NCBI GenBank assembly: GCA_947476855.1
Contig: CANJSR010000201.1
Location: 1-8,318, forward strand
Reading direction: 5' to 3'
DNA from: Acetobacteraceae bacterium
Lineage (GTDB): Bacteria; Pseudomonadota; Alphaproteobacteria; Acetobacterales; Acetobacteraceae
DNA: 8,318 nucleotides
In this document: one piece after another, positions 1-6,084 of the stretch
How the letters are laid out: the number at the start of each line of letters is the position of its first letter
Position numbering within the stretch: the stretch's first letter is position 1
Made by a program: the position numbers and the translations under genes
Notes under the pieces: model-generated
What the model was told of the DNA's origin: nothing
Seen by the model: only the letters and a program-made list of their open reading frames with translations
Database searches by the model: none

Positions 1-13
1 AGACGGGACGCAT

Positions 14-44
14 AAAAAAAACCCCGTCGAACCGGCGGGGTTTT
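14..44 (-). terminator. Rho-independent terminator of the ABC permease genes
   Basis: AAAACCCCG (18-26) and CGGGGTTTT (36-44) are perfect reverse complements, with a short loop that can pair further. On the minus strand the stem is followed by eight T residues (plus-strand A-run 14-21), the classic intrinsic terminator form. It lies about 145 bp past the stop codon of the second permease and would end that transcript. On the plus strand the stem is followed by only four T residues, so it could also act weakly on a convergent transcript from the left of the window. Confidence 0.8.
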
Positions 45-88
45 GATCGATACCAGGCGCGATGGGTTACCGCGCGCGCACACCGTTC

Positions 89-114
89 CGCCCCTGAAGA
101 AGGGGGCGTTTTTT
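89..114 (+). terminator. Plus-strand Rho-independent terminator
   Basis: CGCCCC (89-94) pairs with GGGGCG (103-108) around a short loop, and six T residues (109-114) follow on the plus strand. The minus-strand side lacks a T-run, so this looks directional for transcripts coming from the left edge. No plus-strand gene is visible in the window, so its client would be a convergent gene ending to the left. It sits between the permease stop codon and the minus-strand terminator. Confidence 0.6.
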
Positions 115-187
115 CGACGACACGGCGGCGCGGGTCCGGTTGATCATGGGCGGCACCGTGAAGTGGCGTCCGCGCGCTGTCAACCGA

Positions 188-1021
188 TCAGCCGCCCTTC
201 ACCCCGCCCGCGGTCAGGCCAGCCACGATCTCCTTCTGCATCAGCAAAGTCAGCAGCAGCACGGGCGCGGTGACGATCAGCGCGGCGGCGGCGAGTGGGC
301 CCCAACTGATCTGCTCGAACGTCAGGACGTTGTAGACCGCGACCGGCAGGGTCCTCGTCGAGCGGCCGGCCAGCACGACGCCGAAGATGAAGTTGTTCCA
401 GGAAAAGATGAACGACAGGATCATCGCGACCGTGATGCCTGGCCTCGCCAGCGGCATCGCGACGTGCAGGAAGGCCTGCCAGATGGTGGCACCATCGACC
501 AGGGCGGCTTCCTCCAGCTCGCCTGGCAGGCCCTCGAAGAAGCCGATCATGACCCAGACGACGATGGGCACGGTGATGACCAGATGCGTGATGATCAGCG
601 GCGTCAGCGTCCCGATCAGCCCCAGCCACTGGAACAGCAGGAACAGCGGGATCAGGTAGGAAAGACCCGGCGTCACGCGGGCAATCAGGATCAGCGCGGC
701 GGCCTTGGTCGCCTTGGATTTAGCGATCCCATACCCCGCCGGCACGCCCAGCAGCAGCGCCAGCCCGGTCGCGGTGAACGACACGATGACCGAGTTGATC
801 GTATAGGTCAGGAAGTCGTTCTTCTCGAACACATCAACGAAGTTGGCCAAGGTCGGTTCGGACGGGATGAACACCGGTGGATAGGCCGTGTTGTCCAACT
901 CGTTCTTCAGCGCCAGCGAGGCCATCCACAGGAAGAACAGCAGCGCCGGGGACACCAGGAACCCGACCGACAGATACAGGCCAAGCCGGTTCAGCCACCG
1001 GCGCAGACGATGGGCGTTCAT
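188..1021 (-). CDS. Carbohydrate ABC transporter permease, MalG type
   Basis: Inner-membrane permease subunit of an ABC importer of the MalG/UgpE/LacG class (binding-protein-dependent transport inner membrane component), 277 aa, a normal family length. Hydrophobic segments lie near residues 13-36, 75-98, 107-130, 140-162, 195-217 and 242-262. The cytoplasmic EAA loop, which docks on the ATPase, is clear at 171-190: E171-A-A, G177 and M189-P190. The C-terminus GLTAGGVKG is typical of MalG-type partners. The ATG overlaps the stop codon of the upstream permease (ATGA), with a strong GGGAGG ribosome site seven bases before it, which fixes the start and implies translational coupling. With its partner it forms the transmembrane pore. 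The substrate cannot be read from the sequence; sugars, polyols or glycerol phosphate are usual. No ATPase or binding-protein gene follows before the terminator. Confidence 0.93.
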   Translation of the reverse strand: MNAHRLRRWLNRLGLYLSVGFLVSPALLFFLWMASLALKNELDNTAYPPVFIPSEPTLANFVDVFEKNDFLTYTINSVIVSFTATGLALLLGVPAGYGIAKSKATKAAALILIARVTPGLSYLIPLFLLFQWLGLIGTLTPLIITHLVITVPIVVWVMIGFFEGLPGELEEAALVDGATIWQAFLHVAMPLARPGITVAMILSFIFSWNNFIFGVVLAGRSTRTLPVAVYNVLTFEQISWGPLAAAALIVTAPVLLLTLLMQKEIVAGLTAGGVKGG

Positions 1022-1929
1022 CGCAGGTCCTCCCGCTGGCGCACCCTTAGCAACAGCATGCTGATCGCCAGGATCAGCAGGAAGAACACCACCACGATGG
1101 CCGATCCATAGCCGAGGTCGTAGTACGCAAAGGCCGTCTGGTACAGCATGATGTTCAGGGTCTCACTGGCCGAACCGGGGCCGCCGAGCGTGATGACGTA
1201 GATGGTGTCGAACGTCTTCAGCGCGTCGATGAGGCGGATGACGGTGGCCACCATGATGAAGGGCCAGACCAGCGGCAGGGTGATATGGCGGAACATCTGC
1301 CAGTTGCTGGCACCGTCGAGGATCGCCGCCTCATACGGGTCCTGCGGCAGGGACGCGATGCCGCCCAGCACGATCAGCATGACCAGCGGGGTCCACTGCC
1401 AGGTCTCCACCATCACCAGCGTCGGGATCACGGTGTTGGCGTCATAGACCCAGGTGGACGGCGGCAGGCCGACCAAGGTCAGGATGTAGTTCAGGACCCC
1501 AAGCTGCGGGTGGAACATCATCGTCCAGACCAGGGAGATCGCGACCGGCGTCGCCATCATCGGCAGGATGAACACGGTGCGGGCAATGCCGCGCAGCTTG
1601 AAGTTCTCGGCGAAGCAGACCGCGGCCCAGACCCCCAGCAGCAGCGGTGCGATGACGGATGCCGCCGTGAACCACAGCGTCCGCACGATCGACCACAGGA
1701 ACCGCTCGTCGGCCAGCATGCGGGCGTAATTGTCGAAGCCGACAAAGGGTGTCGCGCCGGTCACCTTCCAGTCATGCACCGACATGTAGAGGGTGAAGAT
1801 CCACGGAAACAGGATCACCAGCAGCACGACCGCGGCCGCCGGCATCGCGAAGATCCAGTAGCGGCGGGCGTATGCTTTACCGGAGGGGGCGTGCCCCGAT
1901 CTGGGGCTGGGCAGGGTCGTGGTGCTCAT
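1018..1929 (-). CDS. Carbohydrate ABC transporter permease, MalF/UgpA type
   Basis: Inner-membrane permease of the MalF/UgpA/LacF class, 303 aa, partner of the MalG-type protein encoded next. A short polar N-terminus is followed by a first membrane segment (about 24-48), a periplasmic stretch containing FVGFDNYARML (62-72), which is characteristic of this class, and about five more membrane segments near 83-106, 117-138, 168-192, 220-236 and 274-295. The EAA loop is intact: E200-A-A, D205-G206 and L218-P219. The ATG is the only reasonable start because an in-frame TGA lies six codons upstream; a short AGG is present seven bases before it. The gene overlaps the next permease by four bases. It is first in the local unit, which is unusual because the solute-binding protein gene normally precedes it. 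Family call is firm; substrate is unknown. Confidence 0.93.
   Translation of the reverse strand: MSTTTLPSPRSGHAPSGKAYARRYWIFAMPAAAVVLLVILFPWIFTLYMSVHDWKVTGATPFVGFDNYARMLADERFLWSIVRTLWFTAASVIAPLLLGVWAAVCFAENFKLRGIARTVFILPMMATPVAISLVWTMMFHPQLGVLNYILTLVGLPPSTWVYDANTVIPTLVMVETWQWTPLVMLIVLGGIASLPQDPYEAAILDGASNWQMFRHITLPLVWPFIMVATVIRLIDALKTFDTIYVITLGGPGSASETLNIMLYQTAFAYYDLGYGSAIVVVFFLLILAISMLLLRVRQREDLR
1029..1034 (-). promoter_or_regulatory. Ribosome binding site of the MalG-type permease
   Basis: Minus-strand GGGAGG, seven bases before the ATG at 1021, lies inside the last codons of the upstream permease. It supports the chosen start and the coupling of the two permease genes. Confidence 0.75.
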
Positions 1930-2002
1930 GTGCGGACCTGGAACTCACGCGGGACGCCATGGCATCAGCGTCACGGCGGAGCAGGGCATAAAGCAACTGG
2001 GG

Positions 2003-2021
2003 AAAAAATCGACCCGGGTCG
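2003..2021 (-). terminator. Possible weak terminator after the two-component operon
   Basis: The 12-base palindrome CGACCCGGGTCG (2010-2021) is followed on the minus strand by A and six T residues (2009-2003), 17 bases past the stop codon of the small secreted protein. The usable stem is short, since a loop must be taken from the palindrome, so termination may be partial. It is the only visible separator between the protease/two-component operon and the permease genes. The 1930-2002 stretch that follows would have to hold the permease promoter; I see no convincing -35/-10 pair there. Confidence 0.4.
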
Positions 2022-2038
2022 TCGCGAGCCAGCCATGA

Positions 2039-2365
2039 CTACTGGGAGTCGGCGATTTCCTGCATCACCATCAGCGCCTTGCGCAGCCGCATGACACCGC
2101 CGCGCACCTGGCCCTGGGCGCACATGCGCTGGCCCTCGGCGGACAGCTCGATCACGTCGGACGGTGGGGCCATCCGAGCCTCGAACACCAACGCATTGAT
2201 GCGGGCGGCGAGCATGTCGCAATACTCGATGCTATGGCTCGTGACCTTGGGGACGGCGCCATTCACGGGCGTGGCCGGACCTTCGGCGGTCGCCGGCAGA
2301 ACCAGCAACCCCGATACCATGGCGCAGCCCAATGCCTTGGCGACACGTGTCATCCCACCGATCAT
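2039..2365 (-). CDS. Small secreted protein of unknown function
   Basis: A 108-residue protein I cannot assign to a named family. Residues 1-27 form a Sec-type signal peptide: basic residues R7 and K10, a hydrophobic core and an Ala-Thr-Ala site at 25-27, giving a mature protein of about 81 residues starting EGPATP. The mature part has a proline/valine-rich lead, then probably helical segments around 44-64 and 71-105, ending in the basic stretch VMRLRKALMVMQ. The mature chain has two cysteines (C49 in EYCDML and C82 in RMCAQG), which could form a disulphide in the periplasm. The gene follows the histidine kinase on the same strand after 46 bases, so co-transcription is likely, and a role near the sensor is possible but is inference. 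An alternative ATG four codons in would still leave a signal peptide. I recall similar short proteins in Acetobacteraceae, but this is unverified. Confidence 0.78.
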   Translation of the reverse strand: MIGGMTRVAKALGCAMVSGLLVLPATAEGPATPVNGAVPKVTSHSIEYCDMLAARINALVFEARMAPPSDVIELSAEGQRMCAQGQVRGGVMRLRKALMVMQEIADSQ

Positions 2366-2411
2366 GGCAGCGTCCGGCTATGCGGGGCATGTGGAGAGAA
2401 TGACATCCTCG

Positions 2412-3788
2412 TTAGTTGCCCGTTCCGTCGGTGCCGGGCAACACGAGTGTGGCGCGCAGGCCGGGCTTCGCGTCCTCCAGCCGCAAGGACCCGCCATGCA
2501 GCTGCGCCACCGCGCCGACCAGCGTCAGCCCCAGGCCCGAGCCAGGCGTGTTGCGGGCTGATTCGCCCCGATAGAACCGTTCCACCGCCCGGTCCCGGTC
2601 CTCGGCCGGAATGCCGGGGCCCTGGTCGCTGACGGTGATCTCGATCCCGTTCGGGCGCGTCCGCCCCTCGATCCGCACCGTGGAGCCAGGCGGGGTGAAC
2701 TTCAGCGCATTGTCGACCAGGTTGGCGGCGGCCTGCTGCACCAACGCCCGGTCGCCGAACAGCGGCAGCCGGTCGGGGATGTCCAGCACCAGGACAACCT
2801 CCCGTTCCTCGGCCACCACGTCATACAGCTCCATCACGTCCCGCAGCAGCGGCGTCGCATCCACCGGGGCGAACGATGCTCTGCGGGAGCCCGCCTCGAT
2901 CTCGGAAATCCGCAGCAGCGCCTGGAAGATCGCGACCACGCCGTCCAGGTCCGACGTCGCCCGCTCGATCGCCGCGCGCAGGTCGTCCGGCGTTTCAGCA
3001 TGCAGGGCGGCGTCCTCCAGCCGCGTCCGGGCGCGGGTGATCGGTGTGCGGAGGTCATGGGCGATCGCGTTCGACACCTGCCGCACCCCGTCCATCAGGC
3101 GGCCGATGCGGTCCAGCATCTCATTGATCACTTCGGACAACTGGTCCAGCTCATCCCCGCGGCCCGAGAGCTTGACGCGCTTTGTCAGGTCCCCCGCCGC
3201 GATCGCCGCCGCCGTGGCTGAGACATTGGCGATGCTGCCCTGGAACAGGTTGCGCACGATCAGCCCGCCCAGCATCGCCACGCCCGCCACGATCACCAGC
3301 GCCCACAACAGCGCATTCGTCAGCAAATCCCGCAACTGGACGCGGACGGCGACCTCTCGCCCGATCAGCAGCCGGAAGTCGCCGGGCAGGTCGAAGCGCT
3401 GCACGCGCGACAGGGACCGCACCGCGCCGCGCTGCACCTGGATTTCGAAGAACGGCCCGGCCACGTCGACGTTCGGCGGCCACCGCTCCAGGTTCCCGGC
3501 GACGATGCGGTCGTGCCCCTGCACCAGCAGGTAGATCGCGTCGTCGTCCAGGTTCTGCGTCAGCCGTTCATCAATGCGAAGGATCAGGCCGGGCACGCCG
3601 CCCCGCCGCCAGAATTCCGACAGGTTCTGGGCGTCCGCCTCGATCGATTCCTCGATCTGGCGATTGAGCAGGCCGGCCGTCGACCACCACAGGAACCAGG
3701 CGATCGACAGCGCGCTGACGGCCAGCAGGGCGGCATAGGCCACCGCGAACCGCAACCCCGCCGAACGGATCAGGCGGGATCGGAGCAT
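2412..3788 (-). CDS. Membrane sensor histidine kinase
   Basis: Sensor kinase of a two-component system, 458 aa. It autophosphorylates on a histidine and passes the phosphate to the response regulator encoded just upstream. Visible order: membrane segment 1 (about 13-35), a periplasmic domain of about 120 residues (36-158) of no family I recognise, membrane segment 2 (about 159-178), a HAMP linker (about 180-232, with AAGDLTKRV), the HisKA H-box AIAHDLRTPI with H244, and a HATPase_c domain with N-box NLVDNALKF (356-364), G1 DQGPGIP (388-394), F-box RFYRG (404-408) and G2 GSGLGL (416-421). All catalytic motifs are intact. The start is 34 bases after the regulator's stop codon, with a weak GGTGA before it. 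Topology and motifs fit the EnvZ/CpxA/QseC-like class; pairing with a periplasmic protease suggests envelope sensing, but the signal is unknown. Confidence 0.95.
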   Translation of the reverse strand: MLRSRLIRSAGLRFAVAYAALLAVSALSIAWFLWWSTAGLLNRQIEESIEADAQNLSEFWRRGGVPGLILRIDERLTQNLDDDAIYLLVQGHDRIVAGNLERWPPNVDVAGPFFEIQVQRGAVRSLSRVQRFDLPGDFRLLIGREVAVRVQLRDLLTNALLWALVIVAGVAMLGGLIVRNLFQGSIANVSATAAAIAAGDLTKRVKLSGRGDELDQLSEVINEMLDRIGRLMDGVRQVSNAIAHDLRTPITRARTRLEDAALHAETPDDLRAAIERATSDLDGVVAIFQALLRISEIEAGSRRASFAPVDATPLLRDVMELYDVVAEEREVVLVLDIPDRLPLFGDRALVQQAAANLVDNALKFTPPGSTVRIEGRTRPNGIEITVSDQGPGIPAEDRDRAVERFYRGESARNTPGSGLGLTLVGAVAQLHGGSLRLEDAKPGLRATLVLPGTDGTGN

Positions 3789-3822
3789 CGTTCACCAGGA
3801 CGGAGAGAAACACGCGGAGGGG

Positions 3823-4506
3823 TCAAACCGGCTCCGCGCGCAGCATGTAGCCGGCGTTCCGGACGGTGTGGATCAGCGGCACGGGGAACGGCTTGTCGAC
3901 CTTCTGGCGCAGCCGGGACACGTGCACGTCGATCACGTTGGTCTGCGGGTCGAAGTGATAGTCCCACACGCCTTCCAGCAGCATGGTCCGGGTCACCACC
4001 TGGCCGGCGTGGCGCATCAGGTATTCCAGCAGCCGGAACTCCCGCGGTTGCAGGTCCACCTTCTGGCCGGCGCGCTTCACCTGCCGCGACAGCAGGTCAA
4101 GCTCCAGGTCCTCGACCACCAGCTTGGTCACCGGGCCCTCGGTCTTGCCGCGACGGCCCAGCGCCTCGACTCGTGCCAACAGTTCGGCGAAGGCGAAAGG
4201 CTTGGTCAGGTAGTCGTCGCCGCCCGCCTTCAGGCCCTTCACACGCTCATCCACGTCGGCCAGGGCCGATAGGATCAGCACCGGCGTGTCGTTCTTCTGG
4301 CCGCGCAGGGTCTCCAGGATTTTCACCCCGTCGATGCCGCCCGGCAGCATGCGGTCCAGGATGATGGCGTCGAACACCTCACTGACCGCCATGAACAGCC
4401 CGTCGCGGCCGTTATCGGCGTGCTCCACCACATGCCCGGCCTCTTTCAGGCCGCGCGTGACGAAGCCGGCGACGTCCTTGTCGTCCTCGACCACCAGGAT
4501 GCGCAT
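3823..4506 (-). CDS. OmpR-family response regulator
   Basis: DNA-binding response regulator, 227 aa, the usual length for the OmpR/PhoB family. The receiver domain (1-118) has the acidic pair D8-D9, the phospho-acceptor D51 in LDRMLPGG, S80 and the conserved K102 in the KPFAFAEL switch region. The C-terminal winged-helix domain (about 125-225) has the LQPREFRLLEYLM segment, a recognition helix around 189-204 (NVIDVHVSRLRQKVD) and the wing RNAGYMLR. Everything needed for phosphorylation and DNA binding is present. The ATG is preceded by AGGGAG with seven-base spacing, and this ribosome site overlaps the stop codon of the protease gene, so the two are probably translated together. The cognate kinase is the next gene. 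Such regulators usually bind direct repeats spaced about 11 bp; a candidate lies upstream of the protease gene. Target genes are not knowable from the window. Confidence 0.96.
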   Translation of the reverse strand: MRILVVEDDKDVAGFVTRGLKEAGHVVEHADNGRDGLFMAVSEVFDAIILDRMLPGGIDGVKILETLRGQKNDTPVLILSALADVDERVKGLKAGGDDYLTKPFAFAELLARVEALGRRGKTEGPVTKLVVEDLELDLLSRQVKRAGQKVDLQPREFRLLEYLMRHAGQVVTRTMLLEGVWDYHFDPQTNVIDVHVSRLRQKVDKPFPVPLIHTVRNAGYMLRAEPV

Positions 4507-4513
4507 TGTGTTT

Positions 4514-4519
4514 CTCCCT
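4514..4519 (-). promoter_or_regulatory. Ribosome binding site of the response regulator
   Basis: Minus-strand AGGGAG, seven bases before the ATG at 4506, shares its first bases with the TAG stop codon of the upstream protease gene (TAGGGAG). This fixes the start and points to translational coupling between protease and regulator. Confidence 0.8.
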
Positions 4520-5606
4520 AGCCCGCGCTTTCCGTCGGCCGTCGGCCCACGGTGACGGGAATGTCCACTTCACGGCCCTGCCGGCGGATGGTGACTTGTG
4601 CCTGCTCCCCCGGCGTCACGCCAGCGACCGCGCGGATCAGCCCGCGCGCGCTGTCGATCCGTTCGCCGTTCACCGCGATCAGCGCATCCCCAGGCCGCAA
4701 TCCCGCCCGTCCGCCAGGCCCGGCGCGATCGAGGCCGGTGACCAGCACCGTCCCCTCCCGGTCTTCCACGGAGACGCCGAGCCAGCCGCGGGCGATGGAA
4801 CCGCGGGCAACGAGCTGGGCGACGATGCGGCTGGCGGTTTCGGCCGGGATGGCGAAGCCGATCCCGACGGAGGCGCCGGTGGGGGAGATGATGACCGAGC
4901 TGACGCCCACCACCTGTCCGTCCATGTTGAAGATCGGCCCGCCCGAGTTGCCCGGATTGATGGGGGCGTCGAGCTGGAGGAAATTGTCGAACGGCCCCGC
5001 CCCAAGATCGCGTCCGCGCGCCGAGACGATGCCGGCGGTGACCGACCCGCCGAGGCCGAACGGATTGCCGGCCGCCAGGATCCAGTCTCCGGTCTCTACC
5101 AGCCGCGAGTCGCCCCAGGTGACCGACGGCAGCTCGCCATCGGCTGTGACCCGCAGGACGGCGATGTCGGTCAGCTCGTCATGCCCGATCACCGTCGCCG
5201 GCAACTGCCTTCCATCCGACAACTGCACCGCGATCTGCGACGCTCGGCCGACCACATGGTTGTTGGTGACGATCAGGCCGGAGGGATCGACGATGAAGCC
5301 CGAGCCGGCGCCGGTCATCCGCTCCCGCTTCGGGCCGCCGTAGCGGCGGCGCAGTTCGCGGCCGAGGGGGCTGTTGCGGATTTCCGGCGGCAGTTCGGCG
5401 AGCGGATCGCGGGTCGAGGCGTTCTCGATCACCGCGATGTTCACGACGGCCGGGAGGACCCGTTTGACCAGGGGCGCGAAACTATCGGGCGCGCTGCGGG
5501 CGGTTGCCTGCGGTGCCGCGCAGGCGGACGCGAGGAGCGCGAAGACAAGGGCCAGCGCCTTGACGGCCCTGACCGGCGGAAATGTGGAGGCGAGGGCGAG
5601 CAACAT
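4518..5606 (-). CDS. Secreted DegP/HtrA-type serine protease, one PDZ domain
   Basis: Trypsin-like serine endopeptidase of the HtrA family, 362 aa, expected to degrade misfolded periplasmic proteins. Residues 14-30 form a hydrophobic export signal ending LLASAC; C29 could be lipid-modified, though the lipobox is imperfect. The protease domain (about 45-265) has an intact catalytic triad: H117 in TNNHVV, D147 in LTDIAV and S221 in GNSGGP. An insertion of about 36 residues (62-97), rich in charged residues, corresponds in place to the LA loop. A single PDZ domain (about 272-352) has the binding loop GWLGV (274-278) and GLRPGDALIAVNG. One PDZ and ~360 residues make it closer in build to DegS/DegQ-like short forms than to two-PDZ DegP (~450-500). 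An in-frame TGA four codons upstream makes this ATG the longest start. It is first in the operon with the two-component genes, suggesting an envelope-stress module. Confidence 0.93.
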   Translation of the reverse strand: MLLALASTFPPVRAVKALALVFALLASACAAPQATARSAPDSFAPLVKRVLPAVVNIAVIENASTRDPLAELPPEIRNSPLGRELRRRYGGPKRERMTGAGSGFIVDPSGLIVTNNHVVGRASQIAVQLSDGRQLPATVIGHDELTDIAVLRVTADGELPSVTWGDSRLVETGDWILAAGNPFGLGGSVTAGIVSARGRDLGAGPFDNFLQLDAPINPGNSGGPIFNMDGQVVGVSSVIISPTGASVGIGFAIPAETASRIVAQLVARGSIARGWLGVSVEDREGTVLVTGLDRAGPGGRAGLRPGDALIAVNGERIDSARGLIRAVAGVTPGEQAQVTIRRQGREVDIPVTVGRRPTESAG

Positions 5607-5720
5607 GGCTGCTCACATGGCATGCGGACCCCCGCGTAACAAGAATTCGATGTGGAATTCCGTTGTGGGTTCGGGGGTTGGTTTGCGTGGTTGCCTTTTT
5701 TGGGGGGAGCCATGTAGACT

Positions 5721-5736
5721 GGAACAAATAAGGAAC
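5721..5736. promoter_or_regulatory. Candidate response-regulator site: GGAAC direct repeat
   Basis: GGAAC occurs at 5721-5725 and again at 5732-5736, separated by AAATAA, so the two half-sites repeat every 11 bp, one helical turn, the spacing typical of OmpR/PhoB-family operators. It lies about 115 bp upstream of the protease start codon, in an AT-rich patch. Autoregulation of the operon is inference; five-base repeats also occur by chance. Confidence 0.25.
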
Positions 5737-5770
5737 GTGCAGTGACGTCGGATTTGTCTCGTGGCGCGCC

Positions 5771-5785
5771 CCCATGCCCGGTGAG
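5771..5785. repeat. 15-mer direct repeat, copy 1
   Basis: CCCATGCCCGGTGAG matches 5992-6006 at 14 of 15 positions in the same orientation, 221 bp apart. The two copies bracket the C-rich palindrome and the tandem repeat. Confidence 0.6.
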
Positions 5786-5794
5786 CCGTCTGCC

Positions 5795-5830
5795 CCCTCC
5801 CCCCTTGAGGGGGAGGGCTGGGGTGGGGGG
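5795..5830. repeat. C-rich palindrome with adjoining G-run tract
   Basis: CCCTCCCCC (5795-5803) is the perfect complement of GGGGGAGGG (5809-5817) around a five-base loop. More G-runs follow (5820-5823 and 5825-5830), giving four G-runs of three or more separated by one- and two-base loops on the plus strand, a good G-quadruplex pattern. From memory, closely similar palindromes with a trailing GGGTGGGG tract recur between genes in many alphaproteobacteria as REP-like elements; copy number in this genome cannot be judged from one window. Confidence 0.65.
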
Positions 5831-5902
5831 TCTCACGGCACGGAAGGACGGACCACGGGGACAAACCAACCGCCGGGAATGGGAACCATCGCCAGCAATG
5901 CA

Positions 5903-5941
5903 GCACGGAGGAACAGGGAGGCGGCACAGAGGACACGGAGG
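5903..5941. repeat. Degenerate tandem repeat, two units
   Basis: GCACGGAGGAACAGGGAGG (5903-5921) and GCACAGAGGACACGGAGG (5924-5941) align with two mismatches and one single-base gap, period about 21. The complement reads as CTCCGTGTCCTCTGTG, a purine/pyrimidine-biased pattern I recall from intergenic repeats of unrelated bacteria. No coding sense. Confidence 0.5.
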
Positions 5942-5991
5942 GTCTCCATTCGCCCCCCACGCCTCCTATGGATTTTTCCGCACGGTCCAAC

Positions 5992-6006
5992 CCCATGTCC
6001 GGTGAG
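5992..6006. repeat. 15-mer direct repeat, copy 2
   Basis: CCCATGTCCGGTGAG differs from the copy at 5771-5785 by one base (C to T at position 7). Same orientation. Confidence 0.6.
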
Positions 6007-6084
6007 AAAAGCGCCCCAGAACCACCCGTCACGCCCCCACCGCGGTCGTATCAGCCGAGAACCAGACTCCCCGTAGCCCAGTGC

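Noticed and set aside
140..1111. Plus-strand open frame of 323 codons opposite the permease
   Set aside because: Antisense to a frame with the EAA motif and membrane segments; the product is an implausible Gln/Arg/Asp-rich hydrophilic chain.
2611..3534. Plus-strand Ser/Arg-rich frame opposite the histidine kinase
   Set aside because: Shadow of the kinase gene, whose H, N, G1, F and G2 boxes are all intact on the minus strand.
4506..5639. Plus-strand frame of 377 codons opposite the protease
   Set aside because: Antisense to an intact HtrA catalytic triad and PDZ domain; no start context and composition is shadow-like.
5637..5661. Possible ECF-sigma promoter before the protease gene (minus-strand GGAAT, 16 bases, GTT)
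   Set aside because: It resembles the GGAAC/GTT pattern of alphaproteobacterial general-stress sigma factors, but the -35 has a C-to-T change and the spacing is slightly short. Too weak to call without transcription data.
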